23,201 nt of DNA, from contig JAEXAH010000081.1 of NCBI GenBank assembly GCA_023458315.1, positions 1 to 23,201 on the forward strand, in the 5' to 3' direction. The stretch's first letter is position 1. Every line of letters begins with the position of its first letter. Of this stretch, positions 14,786-23,125 are shown piece after piece. The translations under genes and the position numbers were made by a program. The notes beneath the pieces were generated by a model. That model was not told the origin of the DNA. It saw only the letters and a list, made by a program, of their open reading frames with translations, and did not search any database. The DNA comes from Pseudomonadota bacterium. Lineage in GTDB: Bacteria; Pseudomonadota; Alphaproteobacteria; Rhodospirillales; Magnetospirillaceae.

Positions 14786-16117
14786 CTATGCCCTGTTGCC
14801 CGCGATCAGGTCGGCATACCAGCCGAAGGAATCCTTGGGAACCCGCGCCTGGGTGGCGAAGTCCACATGGACGATGCCGAAGCGGTTGCCGTAGCCCGAC
14901 CCCCATTCGTAATTGTCCAGCAGCGACCAGATGAAATAGCCGCGCACATCGACGCCGTCGGCGATGGCCTGCTCCATGGCGGCGGTATAAAGCTTGAGAT
15001 AGGCGATGCGGTAGGGATCGGCGACGCGGCCGTCCACCACCTTTTCCTCGTCGGCGCCGCGCCCCATGCCGTTCTCGGTGACATAGACCGGCAGGCGGTA
15101 GCGGGCGGCGCAACGCTTCAGTTCGTCGGTGAAGGCGTCGGGATAGATGGGCCAGCCGATCTCGGGATGGGGCACCGGATTGGGATTGTCGCCCCAGGCG
15201 ATGCCGATCTGGTTGTCGGCATCGGCCCGCGTCCAGATGGGGCCGTAATGGTTCATGCCCAGCCAATCCATGGGGCGGCAGATGCGCGCCATGTCGCCCG
15301 CCTGCACATAGGGCTCGAAATCCCCGGCCACCACCGCCGGATAGGTCCCCAGGATTTGCGGGTCGGCATAGACCAGATTCCAATGGGCGTCCAACACCTG
15401 CGCCGCCTTGCGGTTTTCCGGCGTGTCGGATTCCGGATGCACCGGCTGCATGTTGTAGATGGCGCCGATCTGCGCCCCCTTCACATGGTCGCGCAGCACG
15501 TCCACCGCCGCGCCGTGGGCCAGATTCAGGTGATGGGCGGCACGGAAATAGGCGTCGCGGTCCTGCATGGCGGGCGCGCACCACGTCATGGCATAGCCGA
15601 ACAGGGTGGCGACGTTGGGTTCGTTGAAGGTGGCGAAGTGGCGGACGCGGTCGCCGAACTTGCGGGCGATCAGGGTGGCGTAATCGGCGAACCATCCGGC
15701 GACGTCGCGGTTGGTCCAGCCGCCCAGTTCGTGCAGGCGCTGCGGCAAATCCCAATGGTACAGGCACAGCCAGGGCTGGATGCCCGCCGCCAGCGTCGCG
15801 TCGATCACCCGGTCATAGAAATCCAGGCCCTTGTCGTTGACCGCGCCGCGCCCGCGCGGCAGCACGCGCGGCCACGACACCGAGAAACGATAGGCATCGA
15901 CGCCCAGTTTCTTCAGCAGCGCCATATCCTCGGGCCAGCGGTGGTAATGGTCGCAGGCGACGTCGCCGGTATCGCCGTTATTGGTGCGGCCGGGGATGCG
16001 CGAATGGATGTCCCAGATGCTGGGGCCGCGCCCGTCCTCGGCCGCCGCGCCCTCGATCTGATAGGCCGAGGTCGACGCCCCCCACAGGAAGCCCGGCGGC
16101 ACCTTCAACGCACTCAT
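14786..16117 (-). CDS. GH1 family beta-glucosidase
   Basis: This 443-residue glycoside hydrolase family 1 enzyme is full length for the family. The N-terminal signature FLWGASTSAYQIEGA (10-24) is present. The acid/base glutamate is in TFNEPN (E166) and the nucleophile in VTENG (E348); HWDLPQ (121-126) and the late SLLDNYEWGSGY complete the sugar site. It hydrolyses beta-linked glucosides or related disaccharides, retaining configuration. There is no signal peptide, so it acts in the cytoplasm on imported sugars or on glycosides made in the cell. ATG 16117 follows GGGGGAAAGCTG. It lies 36 nt downstream of the helical unknown gene and 1 nt before the kinase gene. Galactosidase or phospho-glucosidase specificity cannot be excluded. 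Confidence 0.92.
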   Translation of the reverse strand: MSALKVPPGFLWGASTSAYQIEGAAAEDGRGPSIWDIHSRIPGRTNNGDTGDVACDHYHRWPEDMALLKKLGVDAYRFSVSWPRVLPRGRGAVNDKGLDFYDRVIDATLAAGIQPWLCLYHWDLPQRLHELGGWTNRDVAGWFADYATLIARKFGDRVRHFATFNEPNVATLFGYAMTWCAPAMQDRDAYFRAAHHLNLAHGAAVDVLRDHVKGAQIGAIYNMQPVHPESDTPENRKAAQVLDAHWNLVYADPQILGTYPAVVAGDFEPYVQAGDMARICRPMDWLGMNHYGPIWTRADADNQIGIAWGDNPNPVPHPEIGWPIYPDAFTDELKRCAARYRLPVYVTENGMGRGADEEKVVDGRVADPYRIAYLKLYTAAMEQAIADGVDVRGYFIWSLLDNYEWGSGYGNRFGIVHVDFATQARVPKDSFGWYADLIAGNRA

Positions 16118-16153
16118 CAGCTTTCCCCCTTCACCATATTCCGAAAGTCTACT

Positions 16154-16939
16154 CTAGCCGTCGAGCCGGTGGAAGAACGCCTCGAACGCCTCGACCGTCT
16201 GTTCGCCATAGCGTTTGCGCAGGGCGGCGCCATCGGCGGCCAGCCGGGCGCGCAGCGGCGCGAACAGGGCGCGCATCAGTTCGGAGAAGCCATGTTCGGT
16301 CAGCCGCCAATGGGCGTCGGCGGCGGTCGCCGCCACCGGCGCCAGATGGGAATTGACGATGTCCATGAACCAGTCGCGGCGGCGGTCGAAATTGGCGAAG
16401 TAATGAGCCACCACCGCCAGCACGTCGCCGGACAAGGCGTGGGCCTCGGCATCGGCGTGCACGGCATTCCAATCGGTGGCGCCATCAGCGCGGCGGTGGC
16501 GGTCCAGGATGGCCTGGGCCTTGCGCTGGCATTGCTCGAACAAGGCCGGGCCGATCATCTTGTCCACCGCCAGATGGAAGCCGGGCAGCAGGCGGCGGCT
16601 CAGCACGCCGATGCCGCCGTCATCGCCGCGCCGCGCCGGGAACAGGTGGGCGAAGGGCTTGGTCAGGATGCGGTCGAACGGGTTGGCCCGCGCGCTTTGC
16701 CACTGCGCCGCCTCGCGCATCTGGGTGCAGGAATCCCACGACCGTTGCAGCGCCGGGGCGAAGCGCGCCCCTTCCTCGGCCATGAAGCGTTCGGCCAGGG
16801 CGCGGATGGCCTCGGCGCTCAGGCTGCCGCCCGCGCGGCGGGCCTCGACCTCCAGCCGGGTGGCGAAGTGGCCGATCATGGTGTTGGCGATGGCACTGCA
16901 CGCCGCCGGTCCGGCGGGCGGCGAGGATGGGTCGGTCAT
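16154..16939 (-). CDS. Unrecognised all-helical cytoplasmic protein
   Basis: This encodes 261 residues, rich in Ala, Arg, Asp and Glu, without signal peptide or membrane span. It appears helical throughout, with aromatic-rich stretches such as HYFANFDRRRDWFMDIVNSHLAPV in the last third and NPFDRILTKPFAHLFPARRGDD in the middle. I recognise no domain. Codon use is like that of its neighbours, which supports a real gene. ATG 16939 is chosen since AGGGAG lies 10 nt before it and an extended -10 box just upstream of that; the open frame continues to 17014 but would then include the promoter. It is first in a likely operon with the beta-glucosidase and the histidine kinase. Confidence 0.75.
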   Translation of the reverse strand: MTDPSSPPAGPAACSAIANTMIGHFATRLEVEARRAGGSLSAEAIRALAERFMAEEGARFAPALQRSWDSCTQMREAAQWQSARANPFDRILTKPFAHLFPARRGDDGGIGVLSRRLLPGFHLAVDKMIGPALFEQCQRKAQAILDRHRRADGATDWNAVHADAEAHALSGDVLAVVAHYFANFDRRRDWFMDIVNSHLAPVAATAADAHWRLTEHGFSELMRALFAPLRARLAADGAALRKRYGEQTVEAFEAFFHRLDG

Positions 16940-16964
16940 GCGGCTCGGACTCCCTGTCCCGGTG

Positions 16965-16973
16965 ATTTTAGCA
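16965..16973 (-). promoter_or_regulatory. Extended -10 promoter for the helical protein/glucosidase/kinase operon
   Basis: The minus strand reads TGCTAAAAT at 16973-16965. TAAAAT matches the -10 consensus in 5 of 6 positions, and TG one base upstream makes an extended -10, which can work without a good -35; none is seen at the right distance. A start near 16958 would give a leader of about 19 nt holding AGGGAG before ATG 16939. Confidence 0.5.
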
Positions 16974-16995
16974 GATTTCAGGGCCGGTGCGCGCA

Positions 16996-17024
16996 TTGAC
17001 AGGCCCAAGCCCATGCCGTTAAGT
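16996..17024 (+). promoter_or_regulatory. Promoter of the nadE-gltX-cysS operon
   Basis: A perfect -35 box TTGACA (16996-17001) is followed after 17 nt by TTAAGT (17019-17024). The -10 is weak against the E. coli consensus, but GTTAAGTC resembles the GCTANAWC form known from Caulobacter. A start near 17031 would leave a leader of about 25 nt. The ribosome site before ATG 17056 is poor (only AGG 8 nt away). Confidence 0.55.
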
Positions 17025-17055
17025 CAGGGCCTGGAACTTTTTCAGGTTTTTCCCC

Positions 17056-18714
17056 ATGTCCGAACGCTTGTCCATCGCCCTGGCCCAGATCAATCCCGTG
17101 GTCGGCGACGTCGTCGGCAACATCCGCCGCATCCGCGACGCCCGCGCCACGGCGGCGGCCGATGGCGCCCAGTTGGTGGTGTTCCCCGAACTGACGGTGT
17201 CGGGCTATCCGCCCGAGGATCTGGTGCTGAAAAGCGCCTTCCTGGACGCGGTCGAGGCGGCGGTGGAAGACCTGGCCCGCGACACCGCCGATGGCGGCCC
17301 GGCGCTGCTGGTCGGCGCGCCGTGGCGGGTCAAGGGCGTCGCCCACAACGCCGTGCTGTTGCTGGACAAGGGCGCGGTGGCGGCGACGCGGCTGAAACAT
17401 CACCTGCCCAATTACGGCGTGTTCGACGAAGCCCGCGTCTTCGTGCCCGGCCCGGTGCCCGGCCCCATCGCCTTTCGCGGCGTGCGCCTGGGGGTGATGG
17501 TGTGCGAGGACATGTGGTACGCCGACGTGGCCGAAACCCTGGCCGAATGCGGCGCCGAGATGCTGGTGGTGCCCAACGGCTCGCCGTTCGAGCTGGGCAA
17601 GGGGCATGTGCGCCTGCACCGCGCCGTCGAGCGGGTGCGCGAAACCGGCCTGCCGCTGCTGTACGTCAACCAGTTGGGCGGCCAGGACGAACTGGTGTTC
17701 GACGGCTCGTCCTTCGCGCTGGATGCCAAGGCCAAGCTGCTGCTGCGCCTGCCCGCATGGCAGGAAAGCGTGACCACCACCACCTGGAACAAGGGCGCCG
17801 ACGGCTGGACCACCGGCGGCCCCATCGCCCCCGAGCCCTCGGCGGACGAGGACACCTATCAGGCCATGGTGCTGGGCCTGCGCGATTACGTGACAAAGAA
17901 CGGCTTCCCCGGCGTGGTGCTGGGTCTGTCGGGCGGCATCGATTCGGCGCTGGCGGCGGCGGTGGCCGCCGACGCGCTGGGCGCCGACAAGGTGTGGTGC
18001 GTGATGATGCCCTCGCCCTATACCAGCCAGGAAAGCCTGGACGACGCGGCGGGCGTGGCCCGATTGCTGGGCTGCCGCCTGGACACCATCAATATCGGCC
18101 CGGCCATGGACGCGTTCGGCGGCATGCTGGCGCCGCACTTCCAGGGCAAAAGCCCGGACATCACCGAGGAAAACCTGCAATCGCGCTCGCGCGGGCTGAC
18201 CCTGATGGCCCTTTCCAACAAATTCGGCCCCATGGTGTTGTCCACCGGCAACAAGAGCGAGATGAGCACCGGCTACGCCACCCTTTACGGCGACATGTGC
18301 GGCGGCTATGCCGTGCTGAAGGACGTGTACAAGACCGCCGTGTTCTCGGTGTGCCGCTGGCGCAACGCCAACCGGCCCCAGGGTGCGCTTGGCCCTGACG
18401 GTCCGGTGATGCCCGAACGGGTGATCACCAAGCCGCCGAGCGCCGAACTGAAGCCCGACCAGAAGGACCAGGACACCCTGCCGCCCTATGACGTGCTGGA
18501 CGGCATCCTGTCCTGCCTGATCGAAGGCGAATTGGGCGTGGCGGAAACCATCGCCAAGGGCTATGACGAAGCCACCATCCGCCGCGTCTGGCGCATGCTG
18601 GACCGCGCCGAATACAAGCGCCGCCAAGCCCCGCCCGGCGTCAAGATCACCGGCCGGTCGTTCGGCAAGGACCGCCGCTATCCCATCACCAACGGCTTTA
18701 CCAGGACTATCTGA
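17056..18714 (+). CDS. nadE: Glutamine-dependent NAD+ synthetase
   Basis: This 552-residue two-domain enzyme makes NAD+ from nicotinic acid adenine dinucleotide, ATP and glutamine, the last step of NAD synthesis. The N-terminal nitrilase-type glutaminase has the triad Glu45 (VFPELTVSGYPPEDL), Lys114 (RLKHHLPNYGVFDE) and Cys150 (VMVCEDMW). The C-terminal synthetase has the PP-loop SGGIDS (292-297), then STGNKSEMSTGYATLYGDM and the late KITGRSFGKDRRYPITN. Length and motifs are complete. It is first in a plus-strand operon; gltX begins 2 nt after its stop. It is divergent from the helical unknown gene, with both promoters in the 116-nt gap. Confidence 0.95.
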   Translation: MSERLSIALAQINPVVGDVVGNIRRIRDARATAAADGAQLVVFPELTVSGYPPEDLVLKSAFLDAVEAAVEDLARDTADGGPALLVGAPWRVKGVAHNAVLLLDKGAVAATRLKHHLPNYGVFDEARVFVPGPVPGPIAFRGVRLGVMVCEDMWYADVAETLAECGAEMLVVPNGSPFELGKGHVRLHRAVERVRETGLPLLYVNQLGGQDELVFDGSSFALDAKAKLLLRLPAWQESVTTTTWNKGADGWTTGGPIAPEPSADEDTYQAMVLGLRDYVTKNGFPGVVLGLSGGIDSALAAAVAADALGADKVWCVMMPSPYTSQESLDDAAGVARLLGCRLDTINIGPAMDAFGGMLAPHFQGKSPDITEENLQSRSRGLTLMALSNKFGPMVLSTGNKSEMSTGYATLYGDMCGGYAVLKDVYKTAVFSVCRWRNANRPQGALGPDGPVMPERVITKPPSAELKPDQKDQDTLPPYDVLDGILSCLIEGELGVAETIAKGYDEATIRRVWRMLDRAEYKRRQAPPGVKITGRSFGKDRRYPITNGFTRTI

Positions 18715-18716
18715 CC

Positions 18717-20054
18717 GTGACCGTCCTTGTTCGTTTCGCGCCTTCGCCCACCGGCTTCCTGCATGTGGGCAATGCCCGTGTGGCCCTGATCAACTGGCTG
18801 TTCGCCAAGGCGCATGGCGGCTATTTCCTGCTGCGCTATGACGATACCGACCTGGAGCGTTCGCGCCAGGAATACGTGGACGCCATCGCCGAGGATCTGT
18901 CCTGGCTGGGCCTGACCTGGGACAAGAAGGCGTACCAGTCCAAGCGGCTGGAATCCTATGTCGCCGCCGCCGAGAAGCTGAAGGCCGACGGCCGTCTGTA
19001 TGCCTGCTACGAGACGCCGGAGGAACTGGAATACAAGCGCAAGCGCCTGCTGGCCCGCCACCTGCCGCCGGTCTACGACCGCGCCGGGCTGCGCCTGAGC
19101 GACGCGCAGCGCGCCGCCTTCGAGGCCGAGGGCCGCAAGCCGCACTGGCGTTTCAAGCTGGACCACAAGGTGGTGCATTGGGACGATCTGGTGCGCGGCG
19201 ACAGTCATGTGGATTGCGCCAGCCTGTCCGACCCGGTGCTGATCCGCGCCGATGGCAGTTTCCTGTACACCCTGCCGTCGGTGGTGGACGACATGGATTT
19301 CGCCGTCAGCCACATCATCCGTGGCGAGGACCACGTCACCAATTCGGCGCCGCAGATCCAGTTGTTCCAGGCGCTGGGCGCCGAGCCGCCGCGCTTCGCC
19401 CATCTGCCGCTGATGACCGACATCACCGGCGCGGGCCTGTCCAAGCGCCTGGGCTCGCAATCCTTGCGCGACTGGCGCGACCAGGGGATCGAGGCCATGG
19501 CGCTGAATTCCCTGCTGGCCAAGCTGGGCACCTCGGACGCCATCGAGGCGCGGGCCAGCCTGGATATGCTGGTGGACGAATTCGACATCGGCCATTTCAG
19601 CCGCGCCACCCCGAAATTCGATCCGGCCGAACTGGGCCATCTGAACGCCCGCCTGCTGCACGACTTGCCGTTCGCGGCGGTGGCCGACCGGCTGGCGGCC
19701 CAGGGCATCCAGGCAAGCGCGGCGCTGTGGGACGCGGTGCGCGGCAACCTGGACAATCTGGCCGATGTGGCGCAATGGGCACAGGTGGTCAACGGCCCGG
19801 TCGCCCCGGTGATCGAGGACGCCGCCTTCACCGCCGCCGCCGCCGAATTGTTGCCGCCCGAGCCGTGGGACCACGGCACCTGGAGCCTGTTGACCAACGC
19901 CGTCAAGGCCGCCACCGGCCGCAAGGGACGCGAGCTGTTCCACCCGCTGCGGCTGGCGCTGACCGGCCGCGAGAATGGACCGGAACTCAAGAACCTGTTA
20001 CCCCTAATGGGATATGACAAGGCCGCCAAGCGGCTGCGTGGCGAAACCGTCTGA
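18717..20054 (+). CDS. gltX: Glutamyl-tRNA synthetase
   Basis: This 445-residue class I synthetase charges tRNA with glutamate. The HIGH motif appears as FAPSPTGFLHVGNAR (HVGN at 16-19) and the KMSKS motif as GLSKRLGS (240-247). LLRYDDTDLERS and HIIRGEDHVTNS are further family motifs. The Cys cluster of zinc-type GluRS is missing; only CYETPEELEYKRKR remains in that region. Many Alphaproteobacteria carry two GluRS forms and make Gln-tRNA through GatCAB; this may be the one of the pair able to charge tRNA-Gln, but specificity cannot be read from sequence alone. It starts with GTG 18717, two bases after the nadE stop, so translation is probably coupled. Confidence 0.93.
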   Translation: MTVLVRFAPSPTGFLHVGNARVALINWLFAKAHGGYFLLRYDDTDLERSRQEYVDAIAEDLSWLGLTWDKKAYQSKRLESYVAAAEKLKADGRLYACYETPEELEYKRKRLLARHLPPVYDRAGLRLSDAQRAAFEAEGRKPHWRFKLDHKVVHWDDLVRGDSHVDCASLSDPVLIRADGSFLYTLPSVVDDMDFAVSHIIRGEDHVTNSAPQIQLFQALGAEPPRFAHLPLMTDITGAGLSKRLGSQSLRDWRDQGIEAMALNSLLAKLGTSDAIEARASLDMLVDEFDIGHFSRATPKFDPAELGHLNARLLHDLPFAAVADRLAAQGIQASAALWDAVRGNLDNLADVAQWAQVVNGPVAPVIEDAAFTAAAAELLPPEPWDHGTWSLLTNAVKAATGRKGRELFHPLRLALTGRENGPELKNLLPLMGYDKAAKRLRGETV

Positions 20055-20073
20055 CAGAGAGAGACCGAACCAA

Positions 20074-21453
20074 GTGGCGCTTGCACTCTACAACACGCTC
20101 ACCCGCCGGAAGGAGGCGTTCCAGCCTCTGAACCCCGACCATGTGGGCATGTATGTCTGCGGCCCCACCGTCTATGACCGCGCCCATATCGGCAACGCGC
20201 GGCCGGTGATCGTGTTCGACGTGCTGTACCGCCTGCTGTCGCGGCTGTACCCCAAGGTGACCTATGTCCGCAACATCACCGACGTGGACGACAAGATCAA
20301 CCAGCGCTCCAAGGATTCCGGCGAGCCGATCGAGGTCATCACCGCCCGCACCACCCAATTGTTCCATGACGACATCGCCGAGCTGAACGCGCTGCCGCCG
20401 ACCATCGAGCCGCGCGCCACCGCCCACATCGCCCAGATGATCGACATGATCCAGCGGCTGATCGCCAAGGGCCACGCCTATGCCGCCGAGGGCCATGTGC
20501 TGTTCGAAATCGGCAGCATGGCCGATTACGGCAAGCTGTCGGGCCGCCCCATGGACGAGATGATCGCCGGCGCCCGCGTCGAGGTGGCGCCCTACAAGAA
20601 GAACCCCGGCGATTTCGTGCTGTGGAAGCCGTCCACGCCCGATCTGCCCGGCTGGGAATCGCCGTGGGGCCGCGGCCGCCCCGGCTGGCACATCGAGTGC
20701 AGCGCCATGAGCGGCCAGTATCTGGGCACCACCTTCGACATCCACGGCGGCGGCCTGGACCTGGTGTTCCCCCACCATGAGAACGAGATCGCGCAAAGCC
20801 AATGCGCCAACGGCGCGCCCTTCGCCCGCTATTGGCTGCACAACGGCCATCTGATGGTCGAGGGCGAGAAGATGTCCAAGTCCCTGGGCAACTTCTTCAC
20901 CGTGCGCGAATTGCTGGATCAGGCCCCGGGCGAGGCGCTGCGCCTCTACATGCTGTCCAGCCATTACCACCAGCCGTTCGACTGGACCGCCGAGGGACTG
21001 AAACAGGCGCGCACCGTGCTGGACCGCCTGTACACCGCGCTGCGCAATGCTGGCGACGTGGACGCCGCCGCCGCCGAGCCGCCCGCCGAGGTGCTGGCGG
21101 CGCTGGAGGACGACCTCAACACGCCGCTGGCCATCGCCCATCTGCACGAACTGACCACCGCCTTGAACAAGGCCACCGACCCGGCCGACAAGGCCCGCGC
21201 CAAGGGCGCGCTGCTGGCCGCCGCCGACCTGCTGGGCATTCTGAAGCAAGACCCCGAGGCGTGGTTCCGCTGGCAGGCGGCGGGCGCGGGCGGCGGGTTG
21301 TCCGATGCGGACATCGACGGGCTGATCCAGGCCCGTGCCGACGCGCGCAAGGCCCGCGACTTCGCCGCCGCCGACCGCATCCGCAAGGAACTGGCCGACG
21401 CGGGCATCGTGCTGGAGGACGGCCCCCAGGGCACCACCTGGAAGCGGGTGTGA
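20074..21453 (+). CDS. cysS: Cysteinyl-tRNA synthetase
   Basis: This 459-residue class I synthetase is the normal size. The zinc ligands are Cys29 (MYVCGPTVYD), Cys209 (GWHIECSAMS), His234 and Glu238 (FPHHENEIAQS). HIGN stands at 38-41 and KMSKS at 266-270; ITDVDDKIN and GGGLDLVFPHHENE are intact. A helical DALR-type anticodon domain follows, ending in GIVLEDGPQGTTWKRV. The start is taken as GTG 20074, which begins the conserved LYNTLTRRKE and has a purine run (AGAGAGAG) upstream; the frame is open further up but there reads antisense-like sequence over the gltX end. It lies 19 nt after gltX and overlaps the next gene by 4 nt. Confidence 0.94.
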   Translation: MALALYNTLTRRKEAFQPLNPDHVGMYVCGPTVYDRAHIGNARPVIVFDVLYRLLSRLYPKVTYVRNITDVDDKINQRSKDSGEPIEVITARTTQLFHDDIAELNALPPTIEPRATAHIAQMIDMIQRLIAKGHAYAAEGHVLFEIGSMADYGKLSGRPMDEMIAGARVEVAPYKKNPGDFVLWKPSTPDLPGWESPWGRGRPGWHIECSAMSGQYLGTTFDIHGGGLDLVFPHHENEIAQSQCANGAPFARYWLHNGHLMVEGEKMSKSLGNFFTVRELLDQAPGEALRLYMLSSHYHQPFDWTAEGLKQARTVLDRLYTALRNAGDVDAAAAEPPAEVLAALEDDLNTPLAIAHLHELTTALNKATDPADKARAKGALLAAADLLGILKQDPEAWFRWQAAGAGGGLSDADIDGLIQARADARKARDFAAADRIRKELADAGIVLEDGPQGTTWKRV

Positions 21454-22889
21454 CCGCGTCGCACCACAATCCTTTTCCCGACCTCTTCCACTGGAAGGGC
21501 TGGCGGGTGCTGGGCGTGTTCGCGGTGGCGTTCATGCTGCTGGCGCCCGCCTATTGGAACGGCTATCCGCTGGTCTATTTCGACAGCGAGGATTACGTGG
21601 AGATTTCCTTCACGTGGCAGCCGATCATCTATCGCATCATGACCTACGGCGCCTTCGTCGGCATCGCCAAGCCGTTCGGCACGTTGTGGGTGGTGGTGTG
21701 GGCGCAGGCGCTGATGATGGCCTGGATGCTGCACGAGGCGGTGTGGTCATGGATCGCCCGCTGGCGGCCCCAGGTGTTCCTGGGGCTGGGCATCGCCCTG
21801 TCGCTGCTGACCGGCCTGCCGTGGGTGACGTCCCAGGTCATGGCCGACATGTTCGCCGGACTGGCGGTGCTGGGCATCGCCATCCTGGCCTTCGGCAGCG
21901 CCATCCCGCTGTGGCGGCGCATGGTGCTGGTGCCCATGGTCGCCCTGGCCATCGGCGTGCACATGTCGCATGTGGCGGTGGCGCTGGGGCTGGCCCTGGT
22001 GCTGACCGCGCTGTGGCTGGGCGCCCGCCTGTCGCTGCGCATGCCGCGCCCGCGCCTGGGCATGCCGCTGCTGGCGGTGGCGCTGGGCACCGCCAGCGTG
22101 CCGGGCGTGCATTATCTCGCCACCGGCCGCGCCTTCTTCAGCGAATCCGGGCAGGTGCTGCAACTGGCGCTGTTCGTCCAGGACGGATTGGCCAAGAAAT
22201 ACCTGGACGAAGTATGCCCCCAGGGCGCACCGCTGAAGATGTGCGAGCACAAGGAAGAACTGCCCTATACCGCCGACGAGTTCCTGTGGGGCGACAGCCC
22301 GTTCGACGACATGGGCGGCTGGAAGGCCATGCATGACGAGGCCGGGGTGATCGTCAAGGGCGCCATCGCCATGTTCCCCCTGGACGTGGCCGAGGCCATG
22401 GTCGGCAACACCCTGACCCAGTTGAACCTGATCGCGGCGGGCGAAGATCTGGTGCCCATGACCTGGCACTTCGTGCGCACCCAGTTGAAGCACTATCCCG
22501 ACGATTTCCGCGCCTTCCGCTTCGCCCGCCAGCAACGGCGCGAGGGCATTTCCTTCGACGCCATCAACAAGCTTCAGGTGCCGGTGGCCCAGGCCGCCGA
22601 AATCGCCATGCTGGGCCTGCTGGTCGTGGCGTGGCGCCGCCGCGACCGTATCAGCGGCGGCCTCCTGATCATCGTGCTGCTGGCGCTGCTGGGCAACGCC
22701 TTCGTGTGCGGTGCCCTGTCCAACCCGCACGACCGTTACCAGAACCGTCTGGTGTGGCTGGCGCTGATGAGCGCCATCATCTGCGCCGTCCGCCTGGACC
22801 AACGCTTCGCCAACCGCAAACCGCTGGACGAAGCCACCAAACGGGCGGTCATCGAAATCCGCCTACCGCACAAGCCGGACCGGGAATAA
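21450..22889 (+). CDS. Polytopic membrane protein of unknown function, GT-C-like
   Basis: This encodes 479 residues with about nine hydrophobic helices. The first is near residues 17-35, followed by a loop NGYPLVYFDSEDYVE and more helices to about residue 230. A soluble central part of roughly 150 residues then contains paired Cys (EVCPQGAPLKMCEHKEE), and three helices lie near the end before SNPHDRYQNRLVWL and a basic tail. An acidic motif (DSED) in the first outer loop after helix 1, with many helices, recalls the GT-C class of lipid-sugar-dependent transferases; this is a guess. The start GTG 21450 overlaps the cysS TGA (GTGA) and has GGAAG upstream, so it is the fourth gene of the nadE operon. 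Confidence 0.75.
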   Translation: MTASHHNPFPDLFHWKGWRVLGVFAVAFMLLAPAYWNGYPLVYFDSEDYVEISFTWQPIIYRIMTYGAFVGIAKPFGTLWVVVWAQALMMAWMLHEAVWSWIARWRPQVFLGLGIALSLLTGLPWVTSQVMADMFAGLAVLGIAILAFGSAIPLWRRMVLVPMVALAIGVHMSHVAVALGLALVLTALWLGARLSLRMPRPRLGMPLLAVALGTASVPGVHYLATGRAFFSESGQVLQLALFVQDGLAKKYLDEVCPQGAPLKMCEHKEELPYTADEFLWGDSPFDDMGGWKAMHDEAGVIVKGAIAMFPLDVAEAMVGNTLTQLNLIAAGEDLVPMTWHFVRTQLKHYPDDFRAFRFARQQRREGISFDAINKLQVPVAQAAEIAMLGLLVVAWRRRDRISGGLLIIVLLALLGNAFVCGALSNPHDRYQNRLVWLALMSAIICAVRLDQRFANRKPLDEATKRAVIEIRLPHKPDRE

Positions 22890-22925
22890 GGCCAACGCCA
22901 GCGAAAGCGGACAATTCCAAGGTAA

Positions 22926-22973
22926 CACGGATGGGCACGAATGCCGCTGCGCGGCGCACGGATGAACACGGAT
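22926..22973 (+). repeat. CACGGAT short-repeat cluster
   Basis: CACGGAT occurs at 22926-22932, 22957-22963 and 22967-22973, with a variant CACGAAT at 22936-22942 and a 5-bp hairpin GCCGC/GCGGC (22943-22955) between. Clusters of this word are a common kind of intergenic repeat in proteobacteria. It begins 36 nt after the membrane protein stop. Function is unknown. Confidence 0.45.
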
Positions 22974-23007
22974 AGAGTGTTCCCGTGCCTGAATGCGGCA
23001 AAGTGTT

Positions 23008-23110
23008 CGTCATGGCCGGGCTTGACCCGGCCATCCACGTTTATCCGCAGGCAACTCCGCGGAAAGACGGGGCTGGCGGCGCCGCGTGGATGCCCGGATC
23101 AAGTCCACGG
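23008..23110 (+). repeat. Bipartite palindromic element of the CATGGCCGGG..CCCGGCCAT type
   Basis: The left arm (23008-23040) holds a perfect 9-bp hairpin, ATGGCCGGG (23012-23020) with CCCGGCCAT (23026-23034), loop CTTGA. The right arm (23085-23110), starting CGTGGATGCCCGG, is an imperfect inverted copy. Between them lies a GCGGCGCCGC palindrome. I know this form as a widespread REP-like element of Alphaproteobacteria, usually between genes. It may end transcription or bind proteins, but the sequence shows only the structure. Confidence 0.65.
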
Positions 23111-23125
23111 CTGTCCGGTTAAAGT

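Noticed and set aside
14777..16999. Plus-strand open frame of 740 codons opposite the beta-glucosidase
   Set aside because: Same composition bias as other antisense frames; the GH1 gene is complete on the minus strand.
16978..18627. Minus-strand open frame of 549 codons opposite nadE
   Set aside because: No motif, no ribosome site, and nadE on plus is intact.
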